Counted from the first letter of the stretch, positions 8,217-17,312 are shown. The stretch is 64,000 nucleotides of DNA from Gallintestinimicrobium propionicum (GCF_025567525.1 NZ_JAOQJY010000007.1:90629-154628), one strand, 5' to 3'. The notes: generated from the sequence alone by a model not told the origin. Numbers and translations are program-made.

Positions 8217-8291
8217 ACAATAGAATGCTCGCAGAGCGTGTATTCTATTGTTCATGACAATAGAATGCTTGCAGAGCGTGCATTCTATTGT
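8217..8291. repeat. Two tandem copies of the ACAATAGAATGC palindrome
   Basis: Two 35-base palindromes, 8217-8251 and 8257-8291, are separated by the five bases TCATG. They share outer arms, the T-T mismatch position and the AGA loop with the copy at 2246-2280. They lie immediately upstream of the TAXI lipoprotein gene. Confidence 0.8.
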
Positions 8292-8325
8292 TTGGTGGAA
8301 ATGATGGCATAGGAATGGAGACAGA

Positions 8326-9276
8326 ATGAAAAAAAGAATTGGAATTTTTCTGGCGGCGCTTCTGCTGCTGTCTAGCTGCGGCAGGGACAGCGGTCGGCTG
8401 AAAATGGGTGCTGCGGGACTTGGAGGAACGTATCAGGCATTTTCCGATGCGTTTGCAAAGCTGGAATCCGAGACGAACAACAGGGAGATTGAGGTGCGTA
8501 CGACCGCCGGATCGGCTGCAAACCTCCGGCTTTTATCCCAGAATTATATTCAGCTCGCGCTGTGTCAGGCGGATTTGCTGGAGGATGCCTGGAACGGAAC
8601 CGGGCAGTTTCAGGGAACAGAGCCGATCCGTGGATTCGGGGCTGTAGCGGGCGTTTATGAAGAAGCTTGTCAGATTGTTGTACGCGCAGACTCTGAAATT
8701 TCGACGGTGGAAGAACTGGAAGGACACAGGGTCAGCGTCGGTGAGGAAGAGTCCGGGACGAAGCAGAACGCGTTGCAGATTCTGGCGGCATACGGCCTGA
8801 ATGAAAAGCTGGTGGAGGAAGTCTCCCTGAATTACACGGAGGCTGCAAAGGAGCTGGAAAATGGCTCGATCGACGCATTTTTCTGTACGGCAGGAGCGCA
8901 GACGGCTGCAATCGCGAATCTGGCGCAGCGGACAGGAATCCGGTTCCTGAATGTAGACGGCGCTGCTGCTGCACGTTTGAAAAAGAGCTATCCGGTCTAT
9001 GACAGCTGCATCATTGCGGCGGGAACCTATCCGGGACAGGAAGAGGATGTTTCGACGGTTGGCGTAAAAGCGGTCTTGTTGGCGAGCGATAGCGTTTCTG
9101 CAGAGGTGGTGGAGGAACTGACGGCGCTTTTATTTGAGGAACAGCAGGAGCTGGATTTTGCGCTGCCGGTGGAGCTGATTACGGACGCAGACGCTGCTGT
9201 AGCCGGAATTTCGGTTCCGTTCCACAAAGGTGCAGAGCGGTATTATGAGAGCAGAGGAGAAAAGAGTGAGAATTGA
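8326..9276 (+). CDS. TAXI family solute-binding lipoprotein
   Basis: A 316-residue lipoprotein: a hydrophobic signal ends in the lipobox LSSC with the lipidated Cys at position 18, and the mature part is a TAXI-type (TRAP-associated extracytoplasmic immunogenic) binding protein. The segment MGAAGLGGTYQAFSDAFAK is the ligand-pocket start, TTAGSAANLRLL and ALCQADLL follow, and LEGHRVSVGEEESGT lies near residue 132-147. Characterised TAXI proteins bind glutamate-like carboxylates and hand them to a TRAP permease. Here the partner gene is a GltS-like symporter that overlaps this gene by about 11 bases, and no TRAP permease is present. The start has a ribosome site AATGGAGACAG. Confidence 0.88.
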   Translation: MKKRIGIFLAALLLLSSCGRDSGRLKMGAAGLGGTYQAFSDAFAKLESETNNREIEVRTTAGSAANLRLLSQNYIQLALCQADLLEDAWNGTGQFQGTEPIRGFGAVAGVYEEACQIVVRADSEISTVEELEGHRVSVGEEESGTKQNALQILAAYGLNEKLVEEVSLNYTEAAKELENGSIDAFFCTAGAQTAAIANLAQRTGIRFLNVDGAAAARLKKSYPVYDSCIIAAGTYPGQEEDVSTVGVKAVLLASDSVSAEVVEELTALLFEEQQELDFALPVELITDADAAVAGISVPFHKGAERYYESRGEKSEN

Positions 9277-10453
9277 ACTGGATATGTATCAGACAATGGC
9301 AGTTGCAGTGCTTGCTCTGATGCTTGGAAGATATTTAAGAAAAAAGTGCTGGCTGCTGGAGCGGTTTTGTATTCCTGCGCCGGTAATCGGCGGCGTTATT
9401 TTTGCAGTGGCAACATGTATCTGCTATGTGACGGGAATTGCGGAGTTTGTATTTGACGATATTTTAAAAGAAGTATTCATGGTGTTTTTCTTTACCTCGG
9501 TAGGCTTTCAGGCAAATCTGAAGGTTCTGAAAAGCGGCGGGAAATCCATGATTATCTTTCTGGGACTGGTAATCGGTCTGATCGTGCTGCAGAACGGAAC
9601 TGCGGTAGGCCTGGCGAAGTTTTTGCACCTCGATCCGTTGGTCGGCATGTGTACCGGCTCGATTCCGATGACGGGCGGACACGGTACGGCGGGTGCGTTT
9701 GGTCCCGTGCTGGAGGACTTCGGGATTTCAGGGGCAACGACGGTTTGTACGGCGGCAGCGACGTTTGGCCTGGTGGCAGGCAGCGTGATGGGCGGACCGC
9801 TCGGCGAACGGCTGGTTGAAAAGCGCGATCTTTTGAAAACGGCGATTCCCGAGGATGACAGCCTTCTGCTGGAAGAAGATAAAAAACATGAGCGCCATGT
9901 AAAGCAGTATCCAACTGCATTTTTCCAGCTGGTTCTGGCGATGGGAATCGGAACGGTACTGTCTCAGGTTTTATCGATGACAGGAATGACATTTCCAATT
10001 TATATTGGCGCGATGATCGTAGCCGCCGTGCTGCGGAATCTGAGTGAATACACTGGGAAATTTCCTATCTATATGGGGGAAATCAATGGCATCGGTGGTA
10101 TCAGCCTTTCCATGTTCCTTGGTTTGGCGATGATTACGCTGAAGCTGTGGCAGCTGGCGGAGCTGGCTGTGCCGATGCTCCTGTTGCTGTCAGGACAGGT
10201 GCTTTTGATGTTTCTGTACACTTATTTTGTAGTGTTCCGCGTCATGGGAAAAGACTATGATGCGGCGGTTATTTGTTCCGGTACCTGCGGTTTCGGTATG
10301 GGGGCTACACCGAATGCGATGGCAAATATGCAGGCAGTGTGTGAAAAATATGTGCCGTCTGTAAAGGCATATCTGCTGATCCCGATTGTGGGCAGCCTGT
10401 TTGCGGATTTTATCAACAGCCTTGTCATTACGCTGTTTATCAATTTCCTGTAA
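9266..10453 (+). CDS. GltS-type sodium/glutamate symporter
   Basis: An integral membrane protein of about 395 residues with 10-12 hydrophobic segments. The halves carry inverted-repeat style reentrant motifs typical of GltS: IPMTGGHGTAGAFGP around residue 132 and CGFGMGATPNAMANM around residue 338. GltS couples Na+ to glutamate uptake. I chose GTG at 9266 because AGGAGA sits five bases upstream; the frame is open further up, with an ATG at 9245 that lacks such a site. The gene overlaps the TAXI lipoprotein gene, so the two are translated together and probably form one uptake system. A small gene follows after 14 bases. Confidence 0.88.
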   Translation: MRIELDMYQTMAVAVLALMLGRYLRKKCWLLERFCIPAPVIGGVIFAVATCICYVTGIAEFVFDDILKEVFMVFFFTSVGFQANLKVLKSGGKSMIIFLGLVIGLIVLQNGTAVGLAKFLHLDPLVGMCTGSIPMTGGHGTAGAFGPVLEDFGISGATTVCTAAATFGLVAGSVMGGPLGERLVEKRDLLKTAIPEDDSLLLEEDKKHERHVKQYPTAFFQLVLAMGIGTVLSQVLSMTGMTFPIYIGAMIVAAVLRNLSEYTGKFPIYMGEINGIGGISLSMFLGLAMITLKLWQLAELAVPMLLLLSGQVLLMFLYTYFVVFRVMGKDYDAAVICSGTCGFGMGATPNAMANMQAVCEKYVPSVKAYLLIPIVGSLFADFINSLVITLFINFL

Positions 10454-10467
10454 AGCAAGGGGGAGAA

Positions 10468-10659
10468 ATGATGTTTTGGGAAAAAAGAAAAGAAAAAGCG
10501 GCAAAATACAAAGTGGAAAATGAAAATTTGGCAGTTCCGGAGATTCACTTAAAAGGAGATGACGACGCAGACCCTGCAGAGGTGTGCGGAGAGGATCAGG
10601 ATATCGTTTATGAAAATGTGGCGGTTCCGGAAATCCATATCGGTAAAAAGCGCGTTTGA
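10468..10659 (+). CDS. Small acidic protein with a duplicated ENxAVPEIH motif
   Basis: A 63-residue protein not recognised as a known family. The first 15 residues are lysine-rich and basic (FWEKRKEKAAKYK). The rest contains the same phrase twice: ENLAVPEIHLKGDD (about 20-33) and ENVAVPEIHIGKK (about 48-60), joined by an acidic linker with one Cys. The ribosome site AAGGGGGAG and the 14-base distance to the symporter gene support a real gene in the TAXI-GltS operon. It has no signal peptide. It could be a cytoplasmic accessory of the transporter or a peptide-binding adaptor; both are guesses. Confidence 0.6.
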   Translation: MMFWEKRKEKAAKYKVENENLAVPEIHLKGDDDADPAEVCGEDQDIVYENVAVPEIHIGKKRV

Positions 10660-10694
10660 GCCGTAGAACAGAATTCTATTTTGGACTTTGCGTA

Positions 10695-10723
10695 TTGATT
10701 TATCCTATCGGAATGTCTATAAT
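10695..10723 (+). promoter_or_regulatory. Sigma-A type promoter of ftsH
   Basis: The -35 hexamer TTGATT (10695-10700) and a consensus -10 TATAAT (10718-10723) are spaced by exactly 17 bases. Transcription would start about 50 bases before the ftsH ATG. Confidence 0.75.
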
Positions 10724-10779
10724 TATGGTACTATCGTGGCTTCCATGCATGAAGCGGACGAAAAGAAAGGTTAAATCGA

Positions 10780-13086
10780 ATGGATAATAATATGAACCCG
10801 TTTAACGGCGGAAATGGAAATGGTTCCGGCAACGGATCCCAGGGACCGAACGGTTCCGGAGGATCGGAACAGAACAATCCGAGGCGGACGAGCCTGATCC
10901 TGTTGGCGATTGCGGCGATTGTGACGTTGATTTCCATGAGCCTGTTTATGCGGATGATCAATAATGCAACCAATCAGGAAATCACCTATGGAAAATTTCA
11001 GGAGCTGGTAGAAGACGGCAAGGCGGCAGAGGTTACCTGGGATGACGATACGATTTATCTCAAACTGCAGCAGACAAACCAGAAGACACTGTTTTCTGCG
11101 ATGCCGGAGGTAACCTATTATACCGGTAAGGCACAGTCGGATGATGCATTGACGGCGTACTTAAAAGAATATAAGGTTGCAAGCTACGGCAAGGATGTTC
11201 CGGACAGCTCCGGACTGATTTTGACGATGATCCTGACCTATGTGCTTCCGATTGTCGTTATGTGGCTGCTTTTAAGTCTGCTATTTCGGCGGATGGGCGG
11301 AGGCGGCCCGATGGGCGTCGGCAAGAGCAACGCAAAGGTTTATGTACAGAAAGAAACCGGAATCACGTTTAAGGATGTAGCAGGCGAGGACGAAGCAAAG
11401 GAGTCGCTGCAGGAGGTTGTCGATTTCCTGCACAATCCGCAGCGCTATGTGAAGATCGGCGCAAAGCTGCCCAAGGGTGCGCTGTTAGTCGGCCCTCCCG
11501 GTACCGGTAAGACGCTTCTGGCAAAGGCAGTAGCCGGAGAGGCGAAGGTCCCGTTCTTTTCGCTGACCGGTTCCGATTTTATCGAGCTGTACGTCGGTGT
11601 CGGCGCATCGCGTGTGCGCGACCTGTTTAAAGAAGCGACGAAAAATGCGCCCTGTATCATCTTTATCGATGAGATTGATGCAATCGGCAGAAGCAGAGAT
11701 TCCAAATACGGCGGCGGAAATGAAGAGCGTGAGCAGACGCTGAACCAGCTGCTTTCTGAGATGGATGGTTTTGATACTTCGAAGGGAATTCTGGTTCTGG
11801 GGGCGACCAACCGTCCGGAGATTCTGGACAAGGCACTGCTGCGTCCGGGACGATTTGACCGCCGGATTATCGTAGATAAGCCCGACTTAAAGGGACGCGT
11901 AGAGATCCTCAAGGTGCACGCCAAAGACGTCAAGATGGACGAAACGGTTGATTTCGATGCAATTGCGCTCGCGACGAGCGGCGCGGTTGGCTCTGACCTT
12001 GCCAATATGATCAACGAGGCTGCGATCAATGCAGTCAAAGAGGGCAGGGAATATGTCTGCCAGAAGGATCTGTTTGAAGCGGTCGAGCAGGTACTGGTCG
12101 GCAAGGAGAAAAAAGACCGGATCATGAGCGCGCAGGAGCGTAAGATCGTATCCTATCATGAAGTAGGTCATGCGCTGATTGCGGCATTGCAGAAAAATTC
12201 CGAGCCCGTGCAGAAGATCACGATCGTGCCCCGTACGATGGGGGCTCTTGGCTATGTCATGCATGTGCCGGAAGAGGAAAAGTATTTAAACACCGAGGCG
12301 GAAATCCATGATATGCTGGTCGGCTATCTGGGCGGCCGCGCGGCGGAAGAAATTGTATTTGATACGGTAACGACAGGCGCTTCGAACGATATCGAGCAGG
12401 CGACCGGTCTGGCACGCTCTATGGTAACCCGTTTCGGTATGAGCAAAAAGTTCGGTTTGATTGGACTGGAATCCGTAGAAAGTCAGTATCTGGACGGCAG
12501 GACGGTTTTAAACTGCTCCGATGCGACGGCGGCTGAGATCGATCAGGAAGTCATGCGTATCCTGAAAGAATGTTATCAGGAAGCGCTGGAGCTGCTGTCC
12601 GCAAACCGTGAGGTGATGGATCAGCTGGCGGCGCATCTGATTGAAAAAGAGACGATCACCGGCAAGGAATTCATGCGAATCTACAGACAGGTCAAGGGAC
12701 TGCCGCAGGAAGAACCGGAGCAGACTGCCGGCGCGCAGATGAAGGCGGCAGAGCAGACTGCAGACGCAGAGAACCCGAGCCAGTCCGATTCAGGAAACAG
12801 CTATGGCACAGCACCTGCATCGGGCACAGACACCGCAGCGCAGCTGCAGTCTTCCACGCCGAAGCCATGGGAAGAGTTCGCACGCCAGCAGCAGGAAAGA
12901 GAAGACAGCTTTTTCTCGGGAGATACACAGCAGCCGGGAGATGCACAGCAGCCGGCGGATCCATCTGACGCCGAACAGAGCCAGGAACAGGATAAGCCCT
13001 GGATTCCTCCGACACCGAAGCCGGAGAATAAAGGCCCGGTAGGACGTTTTTCAGGAGCTGCCCTTCCGGACGACGAGAAGAAATAG
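10780..13086 (+). CDS. ftsH: ATP-dependent zinc metalloprotease FtsH
   Basis: A 768-residue membrane-anchored protease that degrades misfolded membrane proteins and short-lived regulators. A Gly/Asn-rich N-terminus precedes TM1 (about 38-58), an extracytoplasmic domain and TM2 (about 145-168). The AAA domain has Walker A GPPGTGKT (about 239), Walker B IIFIDEIDAIG (about 297) and the second region of homology ending RPGRFDRR. The zinc site reads HEVGH (about 463), with Val where most FtsH have Ala; both His and the Glu are kept. After the protease domain (to about 640) there is a tail of some 125 residues rich in Q, P, E and A with repeats such as QQPGDAQQPAD, longer than in most FtsH proteins. 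A consensus promoter lies upstream. Confidence 0.97.
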   Translation: MDNNMNPFNGGNGNGSGNGSQGPNGSGGSEQNNPRRTSLILLAIAAIVTLISMSLFMRMINNATNQEITYGKFQELVEDGKAAEVTWDDDTIYLKLQQTNQKTLFSAMPEVTYYTGKAQSDDALTAYLKEYKVASYGKDVPDSSGLILTMILTYVLPIVVMWLLLSLLFRRMGGGGPMGVGKSNAKVYVQKETGITFKDVAGEDEAKESLQEVVDFLHNPQRYVKIGAKLPKGALLVGPPGTGKTLLAKAVAGEAKVPFFSLTGSDFIELYVGVGASRVRDLFKEATKNAPCIIFIDEIDAIGRSRDSKYGGGNEEREQTLNQLLSEMDGFDTSKGILVLGATNRPEILDKALLRPGRFDRRIIVDKPDLKGRVEILKVHAKDVKMDETVDFDAIALATSGAVGSDLANMINEAAINAVKEGREYVCQKDLFEAVEQVLVGKEKKDRIMSAQERKIVSYHEVGHALIAALQKNSEPVQKITIVPRTMGALGYVMHVPEEEKYLNTEAEIHDMLVGYLGGRAAEEIVFDTVTTGASNDIEQATGLARSMVTRFGMSKKFGLIGLESVESQYLDGRTVLNCSDATAAEIDQEVMRILKECYQEALELLSANREVMDQLAAHLIEKETITGKEFMRIYRQVKGLPQEEPEQTAGAQMKAAEQTADAENPSQSDSGNSYGTAPASGTDTAAQLQSSTPKPWEEFARQQQEREDSFFSGDTQQPGDAQQPADPSDAEQSQEQDKPWIPPTPKPENKGPVGRFSGAALPDDEKK

Positions 13087-13157
13087 GAAAGCTTATCGTA
13101 AATGCTATACACGAAGTGTTATGCATGGCGGCAGAACCGGAGTGAAAGAACGTTTAT

Positions 13158-13183
13158 CAGGGACTATGGAAACATAGTCCCTG
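13158..13183. repeat. Hairpin with GAAA tetraloop before uvrC
   Basis: CAGGGACTATG and CATAGTCCCTG form a perfect 11-bp stem closed by GAAA. There is no T run directly after it, so it is either an mRNA-stabilising leader element of uvrC or a weak terminator of ftsH. Confidence 0.55.
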
Positions 13184-13208
13184 CTGTATTAGAAGGGGAG
13201 AACGCGAC

Positions 13209-15092
13209 ATGTTTGTAATCGAAGAAGAGCTGAAAAAACTGCCGCAGAAGCCCGGCGTGTACCTGATGCACGACGCACAGGACAATATCATTTATGTCGG
13301 CAAGGCGATTCGCCTGCGCAGCAGAGTACAGTCGTATTTCCGTGAGAAAATTAACCGCGGACCACAGATTGAAAAGATGGTAACGCAGATAGCCCGGTTT
13401 GAATATATTGTGACGGATTCGGAGCTGGAAGCCCTGGTTCTGGAAAACAATCTGATCAAGGAACACAATCCGAAATACAACACACTGCTCAAGGATGATA
13501 AAACCTATCCCTATATTAAGGTCACAGTCGGGGAGGCATATCCGCGCGTGCAGTTTTCCAGACTGATGAAAAAGGACAAATCGAAGTATTTCGGGCCGTT
13601 TACCTCTGCGGCGGCGGTCAAGGATACGATCGAGCTATTAAATAAGCTGTTCAAACTGCGTACCTGTAACCGGGTACTGCCGCGGGACTGTGGGTTGGAA
13701 CGCCCGTGCTTAAATTATCACATCGGGCAGTGTATGGCTCCGTGTCAGGATTATGTGAGCCGCGAAGAGTACCGGGCACATGTGGACAAGGCGCTGGAGT
13801 TTTTAAACGGCAATTATAATATGATTTTAAACGATCTGCAGAAAAAAATGGAAGAAGCGGCGGAGGCCCTGGAATTTGAGGAAGCCGCCCGGTACCGCGA
13901 TCTGTTCAACAGCGTAAAGCAGGTGTCCCAGAAGCAGAAAATCACGGACAGCGACGGGGAGGACAAGGACATCATCGCGCTGGACAAGGACGGAAGCGAC
14001 GCAGTGGTACAGGTGTTTTTCGTGCGTAGCGGCAAGCTGATCGGGCGCGAGCACTTTTATATGACGCATGTGGAGGATTCGGATAAGGCGCAGATTCTGC
14101 TGGATTTTGTGAAACAGTTTTACGCCGGAACACCGTTCGTACCGCGGGAATTGATTTTACAGAAAGAAATAGATGACATACCGGTATTAGAAGAATGGCT
14201 GACCGCACGCAGGGGCGCGAGGGTATATATCCGCGTGCCGCGGAAGGGACAGAAGGAAAAGCTGGTGGAGCTTGCGGAAAAAAATGCAAAGCTCGTCCTG
14301 GAAAAAGACCGGGAGCGAATTGCGCGCGACGAGGCGCGTACGGTCGGTGCGGTGCGGCAGATCGCACAGCTGCTGGATTTACCGATGCTCGACCGGATGG
14401 AGGCGTTCGATATTTCCAACATCAGCGGCTTTGAAAATGTCGGCTCGATGGTCGTTTATGAAAAGGGCAAGCCCAAGCGCAGCGATTACCGAAAATTCAA
14501 AATCAAAACGGTAGCAGGACCGGACGACTATGCCTGCATGCGCGAGGTTCTGACGAGACGCTTTGAACACGGCTTAAAAGAGACGAAAGAGCTGGAAGAA
14601 AAAAAACTGTCCGGGGAGTTCGGAAGCTTTGCACGGTTTCCGGACCTTTTGCTGATGGACGGCGGACGCGGGCAGGTCAACATCGCGCAGCAGGTGCTGG
14701 ACGAGCTGCATTTAAACATTCCGGTCTGCGGCATGGTAAAGGATGACAACCATCGGACGAGAGGACTTTATTTTCACAATGTGGAGCTGCCGATCGACCG
14801 CAATTCTGAAGCCTTCAAGCTGATTACAAGAGTGCAGGACGAGGCGCACCGGTTTGCAATCGAATACCACAGGTCACTGCGCAGCAAGGATCAGGTCAAG
14901 AGCGTGCTGGATGAAATCCCGGGCGTGGGTCCTGCGCGGAGAAAGGCGCTGATGAAAAGCTTTCCATCGATTTATGAGATCCGGGACGCGACGGCAGAGC
15001 AGATTGCGATGCAGGCAGATTTGCCAATGTCCGTGGCGGAAGAAATCTATGAATTTTTTCATAACCACCAAGAGGAAGATTGCCGGGAATAA
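13209..15092 (+). CDS. uvrC: Excinuclease ABC subunit UvrC
   Basis: A 627-residue protein with the full UvrC layout. The N-terminal GIY-YIG nuclease (about 12-95) shows KPGVYLMHD and IIYVGKA. A Cys-rich region follows with CNRVLPRDCGLERPCLNYHIG-type spacing (four Cys, including CMAPC), then a UVR motif (LEFEEAARYRDL, about 218-230), the RNase H-like 5' nuclease domain (FDISNISGFENVGSMVV, about 400-420), and a C-terminal helix-hairpin-helix (IPGVGPARRKALM). UvrC makes both incisions beside a bulky lesion in nucleotide excision repair with UvrA and UvrB. An AAGGGGAG site precedes the ATG. The hprK gene follows after about 95 bases. Confidence 0.97.
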   Translation: MFVIEEELKKLPQKPGVYLMHDAQDNIIYVGKAIRLRSRVQSYFREKINRGPQIEKMVTQIARFEYIVTDSELEALVLENNLIKEHNPKYNTLLKDDKTYPYIKVTVGEAYPRVQFSRLMKKDKSKYFGPFTSAAAVKDTIELLNKLFKLRTCNRVLPRDCGLERPCLNYHIGQCMAPCQDYVSREEYRAHVDKALEFLNGNYNMILNDLQKKMEEAAEALEFEEAARYRDLFNSVKQVSQKQKITDSDGEDKDIIALDKDGSDAVVQVFFVRSGKLIGREHFYMTHVEDSDKAQILLDFVKQFYAGTPFVPRELILQKEIDDIPVLEEWLTARRGARVYIRVPRKGQKEKLVELAEKNAKLVLEKDRERIARDEARTVGAVRQIAQLLDLPMLDRMEAFDISNISGFENVGSMVVYEKGKPKRSDYRKFKIKTVAGPDDYACMREVLTRRFEHGLKETKELEEKKLSGEFGSFARFPDLLLMDGGRGQVNIAQQVLDELHLNIPVCGMVKDDNHRTRGLYFHNVELPIDRNSEAFKLITRVQDEAHRFAIEYHRSLRSKDQVKSVLDEIPGVGPARRKALMKSFPSIYEIRDATAEQIAMQADLPMSVAEEIYEFFHNHQEEDCRE

Positions 15093-15133
15093 TGATCTGT
15101 GATAAAATAAAACAAAGTATGGCATAAAAACAG

Positions 15134-15153
15134 AGTTCCTGATGTCAGGAACT
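15134..15153. repeat. Short perfect hairpin between uvrC and hprK
   Basis: AGTTCCTGA and TCAGGAACT face each other across two bases. The position between uvrC and hprK, with no T run, suggests an RNA structure in a shared transcript. Confidence 0.45.
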
Positions 15154-15188
15154 ACTGTCTGCATGTCCTGGAAAAGAGAGGATGGATT

Positions 15189-16142
15189 ATGGCAAGCATC
15201 AGTTTATTGAAGATTGCGGAAAAAATGAAGCTGGAAAATCTGACTCCTGAAATCAATCTGAAGGGGATTAAGGTTACGTTGCCGGATATCAACCGACCGG
15301 CACTTCCTATGGCGGGCTATTTTGAACACTTTGAGGCGACCCGTCTGCAGGTGATTGGATTCGTAGAATACTCTTATGTTAAGAGAATGTCGGAAAAAGA
15401 AGAGAAGGAGATGCTGGAGAAGCTTCTGGATTACCCGATTCCCGGCATTATTTTCTGCCGTGAACTGCATCCGGATGAGCTGTTTCGGCAAATTGCCATT
15501 GAAAAAGGCGTTCCGCTTCTGATGACCAAGCGTGCGACAAGTTCGTTTACGGCAGAGCTGATCCGTTGGCTGAATGTCAAGCTGGCACCCTGCATTTCCG
15601 TGCACGGCGTACTGGTTGACGTATATGGCGAAGGCGTCCTGATTACAGGCGAGAGCGGAATCGGTAAATCCGAGGCGGCGCTTGAGCTGATTAAGAGAGG
15701 ACACCGTCTGGTAACGGACGATGTTGTAGAAATTCGCAAGGTCAGTGAGGAAACACTGGTCGGAACTGCACCGGATATCACAAAGCACTTTATCGAGCTG
15801 CGCGGTATTGGTATTGTGGACGTCAAGGCGCTGTTCGGTGCTTCGAGTGTCCGCGAGACACAGAATATCGACCTCGTAATCCGTCTGGAAGAGTGGGACA
15901 AGGACAGAGAATACGACCGTCTCGGACTGGAAGAGGAATATACGGAATATCTGGGCAACAAGGTTGTCTGCCACAACATTCCGATCCGTCCCGGCAGAAA
16001 TCTGGCAATTATTTGCGAAACGGCAGCTGTTAACCACAGACAGAAAAAGATGGGATACAATGCAGCACAGGAGCTGTATACAAGAGTCCAGAATTCCCTT
16101 GCGCGCAAGCGGGATGAGGACGAGGATGAGGATGAGGACTAA
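15189..16142 (+). CDS. hprK: HPr kinase/phosphorylase
   Basis: A 317-residue bifunctional enzyme that phosphorylates Ser46 of HPr and Crh when glycolytic intermediates are high and removes the phosphate when they are low. An N-terminal domain (about 1-130) precedes the P-loop GESGIGKS (about 154-161). The catalytic segment RGHRLVTDDVVEIR and the HPrK signature RGIGIVDVKALFG (about 205-218) follow. The extreme C-terminus is a run of alternating Asp and Glu after RKRDED, an unusual acidic tail. The ATG at 15189 follows GAGAGGATGG. With crh five genes downstream, it sets up carbon catabolite control in this genome. Confidence 0.97.
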   Translation: MASISLLKIAEKMKLENLTPEINLKGIKVTLPDINRPALPMAGYFEHFEATRLQVIGFVEYSYVKRMSEKEEKEMLEKLLDYPIPGIIFCRELHPDELFRQIAIEKGVPLLMTKRATSSFTAELIRWLNVKLAPCISVHGVLVDVYGEGVLITGESGIGKSEAALELIKRGHRLVTDDVVEIRKVSEETLVGTAPDITKHFIELRGIGIVDVKALFGASSVRETQNIDLVIRLEEWDKDREYDRLGLEEEYTEYLGNKVVCHNIPIRPGRNLAIICETAAVNHRQKKMGYNAAQELYTRVQNSLARKRDEDEDEDED

Positions 16143-16294
16143 AACGGTCAGGCATATCGAAATGTTCGGAATGAAAGCAATAGTGCTCCGTACAGCGATG
16201 CGGCTGGCGGATCGTACAAAAGAGTAAGGCATCATCATAGATCAGACAGCTGAAAAGCTTTTTGAAAATACGCGAGAAGCGGGAGGAAAATAAA

Positions 16295-17230
16295 ATGGGT
16301 AAGTATTGTTTTGGTGTAGATGTAGGAGGAACGACAGTAAAGCTTGGTCTTTTTAACACCAGCGGCGATCTGATGGAAAAGTGGGAAATCCCTACGGTGA
16401 CAGAGGATGACGGCAAAGCGATTCTGCCGGACTGTGCAAAGAGCATCCTCAAAAAAATGGATGAGCGTAAAATGGACCGTACAGAGGTAGTCGGCGTCGG
16501 CATCGGTGCACCGGGACCGGTTGACTCTGAGGGCACACTTTATGGTGCAGTCAATCTTGGCTGGGGAACCATGAGCCTGAAAAAAGAGCTGCAGACACTT
16601 TTAAATATGCCGGTAGAAGCTGGTAATGACGCCAATGTAGCAGCACTGGGCGAGGCCTGGCAGGGCGGCGCAAAGGGGTATGAGGATGTCGTTGTAGTAA
16701 CCCTGGGAACTGGTGTTGGCGGCGGTATTATCATCAACGGTAAGATGGTTGCCGGTGCAACCGGAGCCGCAGGCGAGATCGGACATATGCATGTCAATGA
16801 TGATGAGACAGAGCCTTGTAATTGCGGCAACTGCGGATGCCTGGAGGAATATGTTTCCGCAACGGGTATTGTCCGTATGGCAAAGCGTAAGCTGGCAAAG
16901 GATGACCGTCCGAGCATAATGCGCAAGGACGACCTGAGTGCAAAGGACGTATGGGATGCGGTTAAAGCAGGAGATACGGTAGCAACCGAGGTTGCAGAGG
17001 ACTTTGGCTGGTATCTGGGCAAGGCGATGGCGCTGGTTGCCAATGTTTCCAACCCGGAGATCTTCGTAATCGGCGGCGGTGTTTCCAAAGCCGGCAATGT
17101 GCTGCTGGATTACATTCAGAAATATTACCAGAAATATGCGTTCAAGGGCTGCCGCGGCGCACTGTTTACCCTGGCAACTCTGGGCAATGACGCTGGTATT
17201 TACGGCGCTGCCAGACTGGTATTGGAGTAA
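16295..17230 (+). CDS. ROK family glucokinase
   Basis: A 311-residue sugar kinase that phosphorylates glucose or a related hexose with ATP. The phosphate-binding motif GVDVGGTTVKLGLF is at the N-terminus, the catalytic region GNDANVAALGE at about residue 107-117 contains the base Asp, and the ROK zinc site reads CNCGNCGCLE (about 175-184) after the ligand His of GHMH. I chose the ATG at 16295 because GGGAGGAAAA lies directly upstream; the frame is open 11 codons further. The gene lies between hprK and murB, which suits a role in glycolytic flux upstream of HprK sensing. Confidence 0.92.
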   Translation: MGKYCFGVDVGGTTVKLGLFNTSGDLMEKWEIPTVTEDDGKAILPDCAKSILKKMDERKMDRTEVVGVGIGAPGPVDSEGTLYGAVNLGWGTMSLKKELQTLLNMPVEAGNDANVAALGEAWQGGAKGYEDVVVVTLGTGVGGGIIINGKMVAGATGAAGEIGHMHVNDDETEPCNCGNCGCLEEYVSATGIVRMAKRKLAKDDRPSIMRKDDLSAKDVWDAVKAGDTVATEVAEDFGWYLGKAMALVANVSNPEIFVIGGGVSKAGNVLLDYIQKYYQKYAFKGCRGALFTLATLGNDAGIYGAARLVLE

Positions 17231-17312
17231 TACCGGTATCATCTGCAAAAGATCCGCATAAAATAACAACGTATCCGGCGCAAAGCCGGAGCAGAAGGGC
17301 TGGTCAGGACAT

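Noticed and set aside
15204..16238. Long open frame on the minus strand opposite hprK (344 codons)
   Set aside because: It mirrors the codon structure of hprK, has no ribosome site and matches no family; it is a shadow frame.
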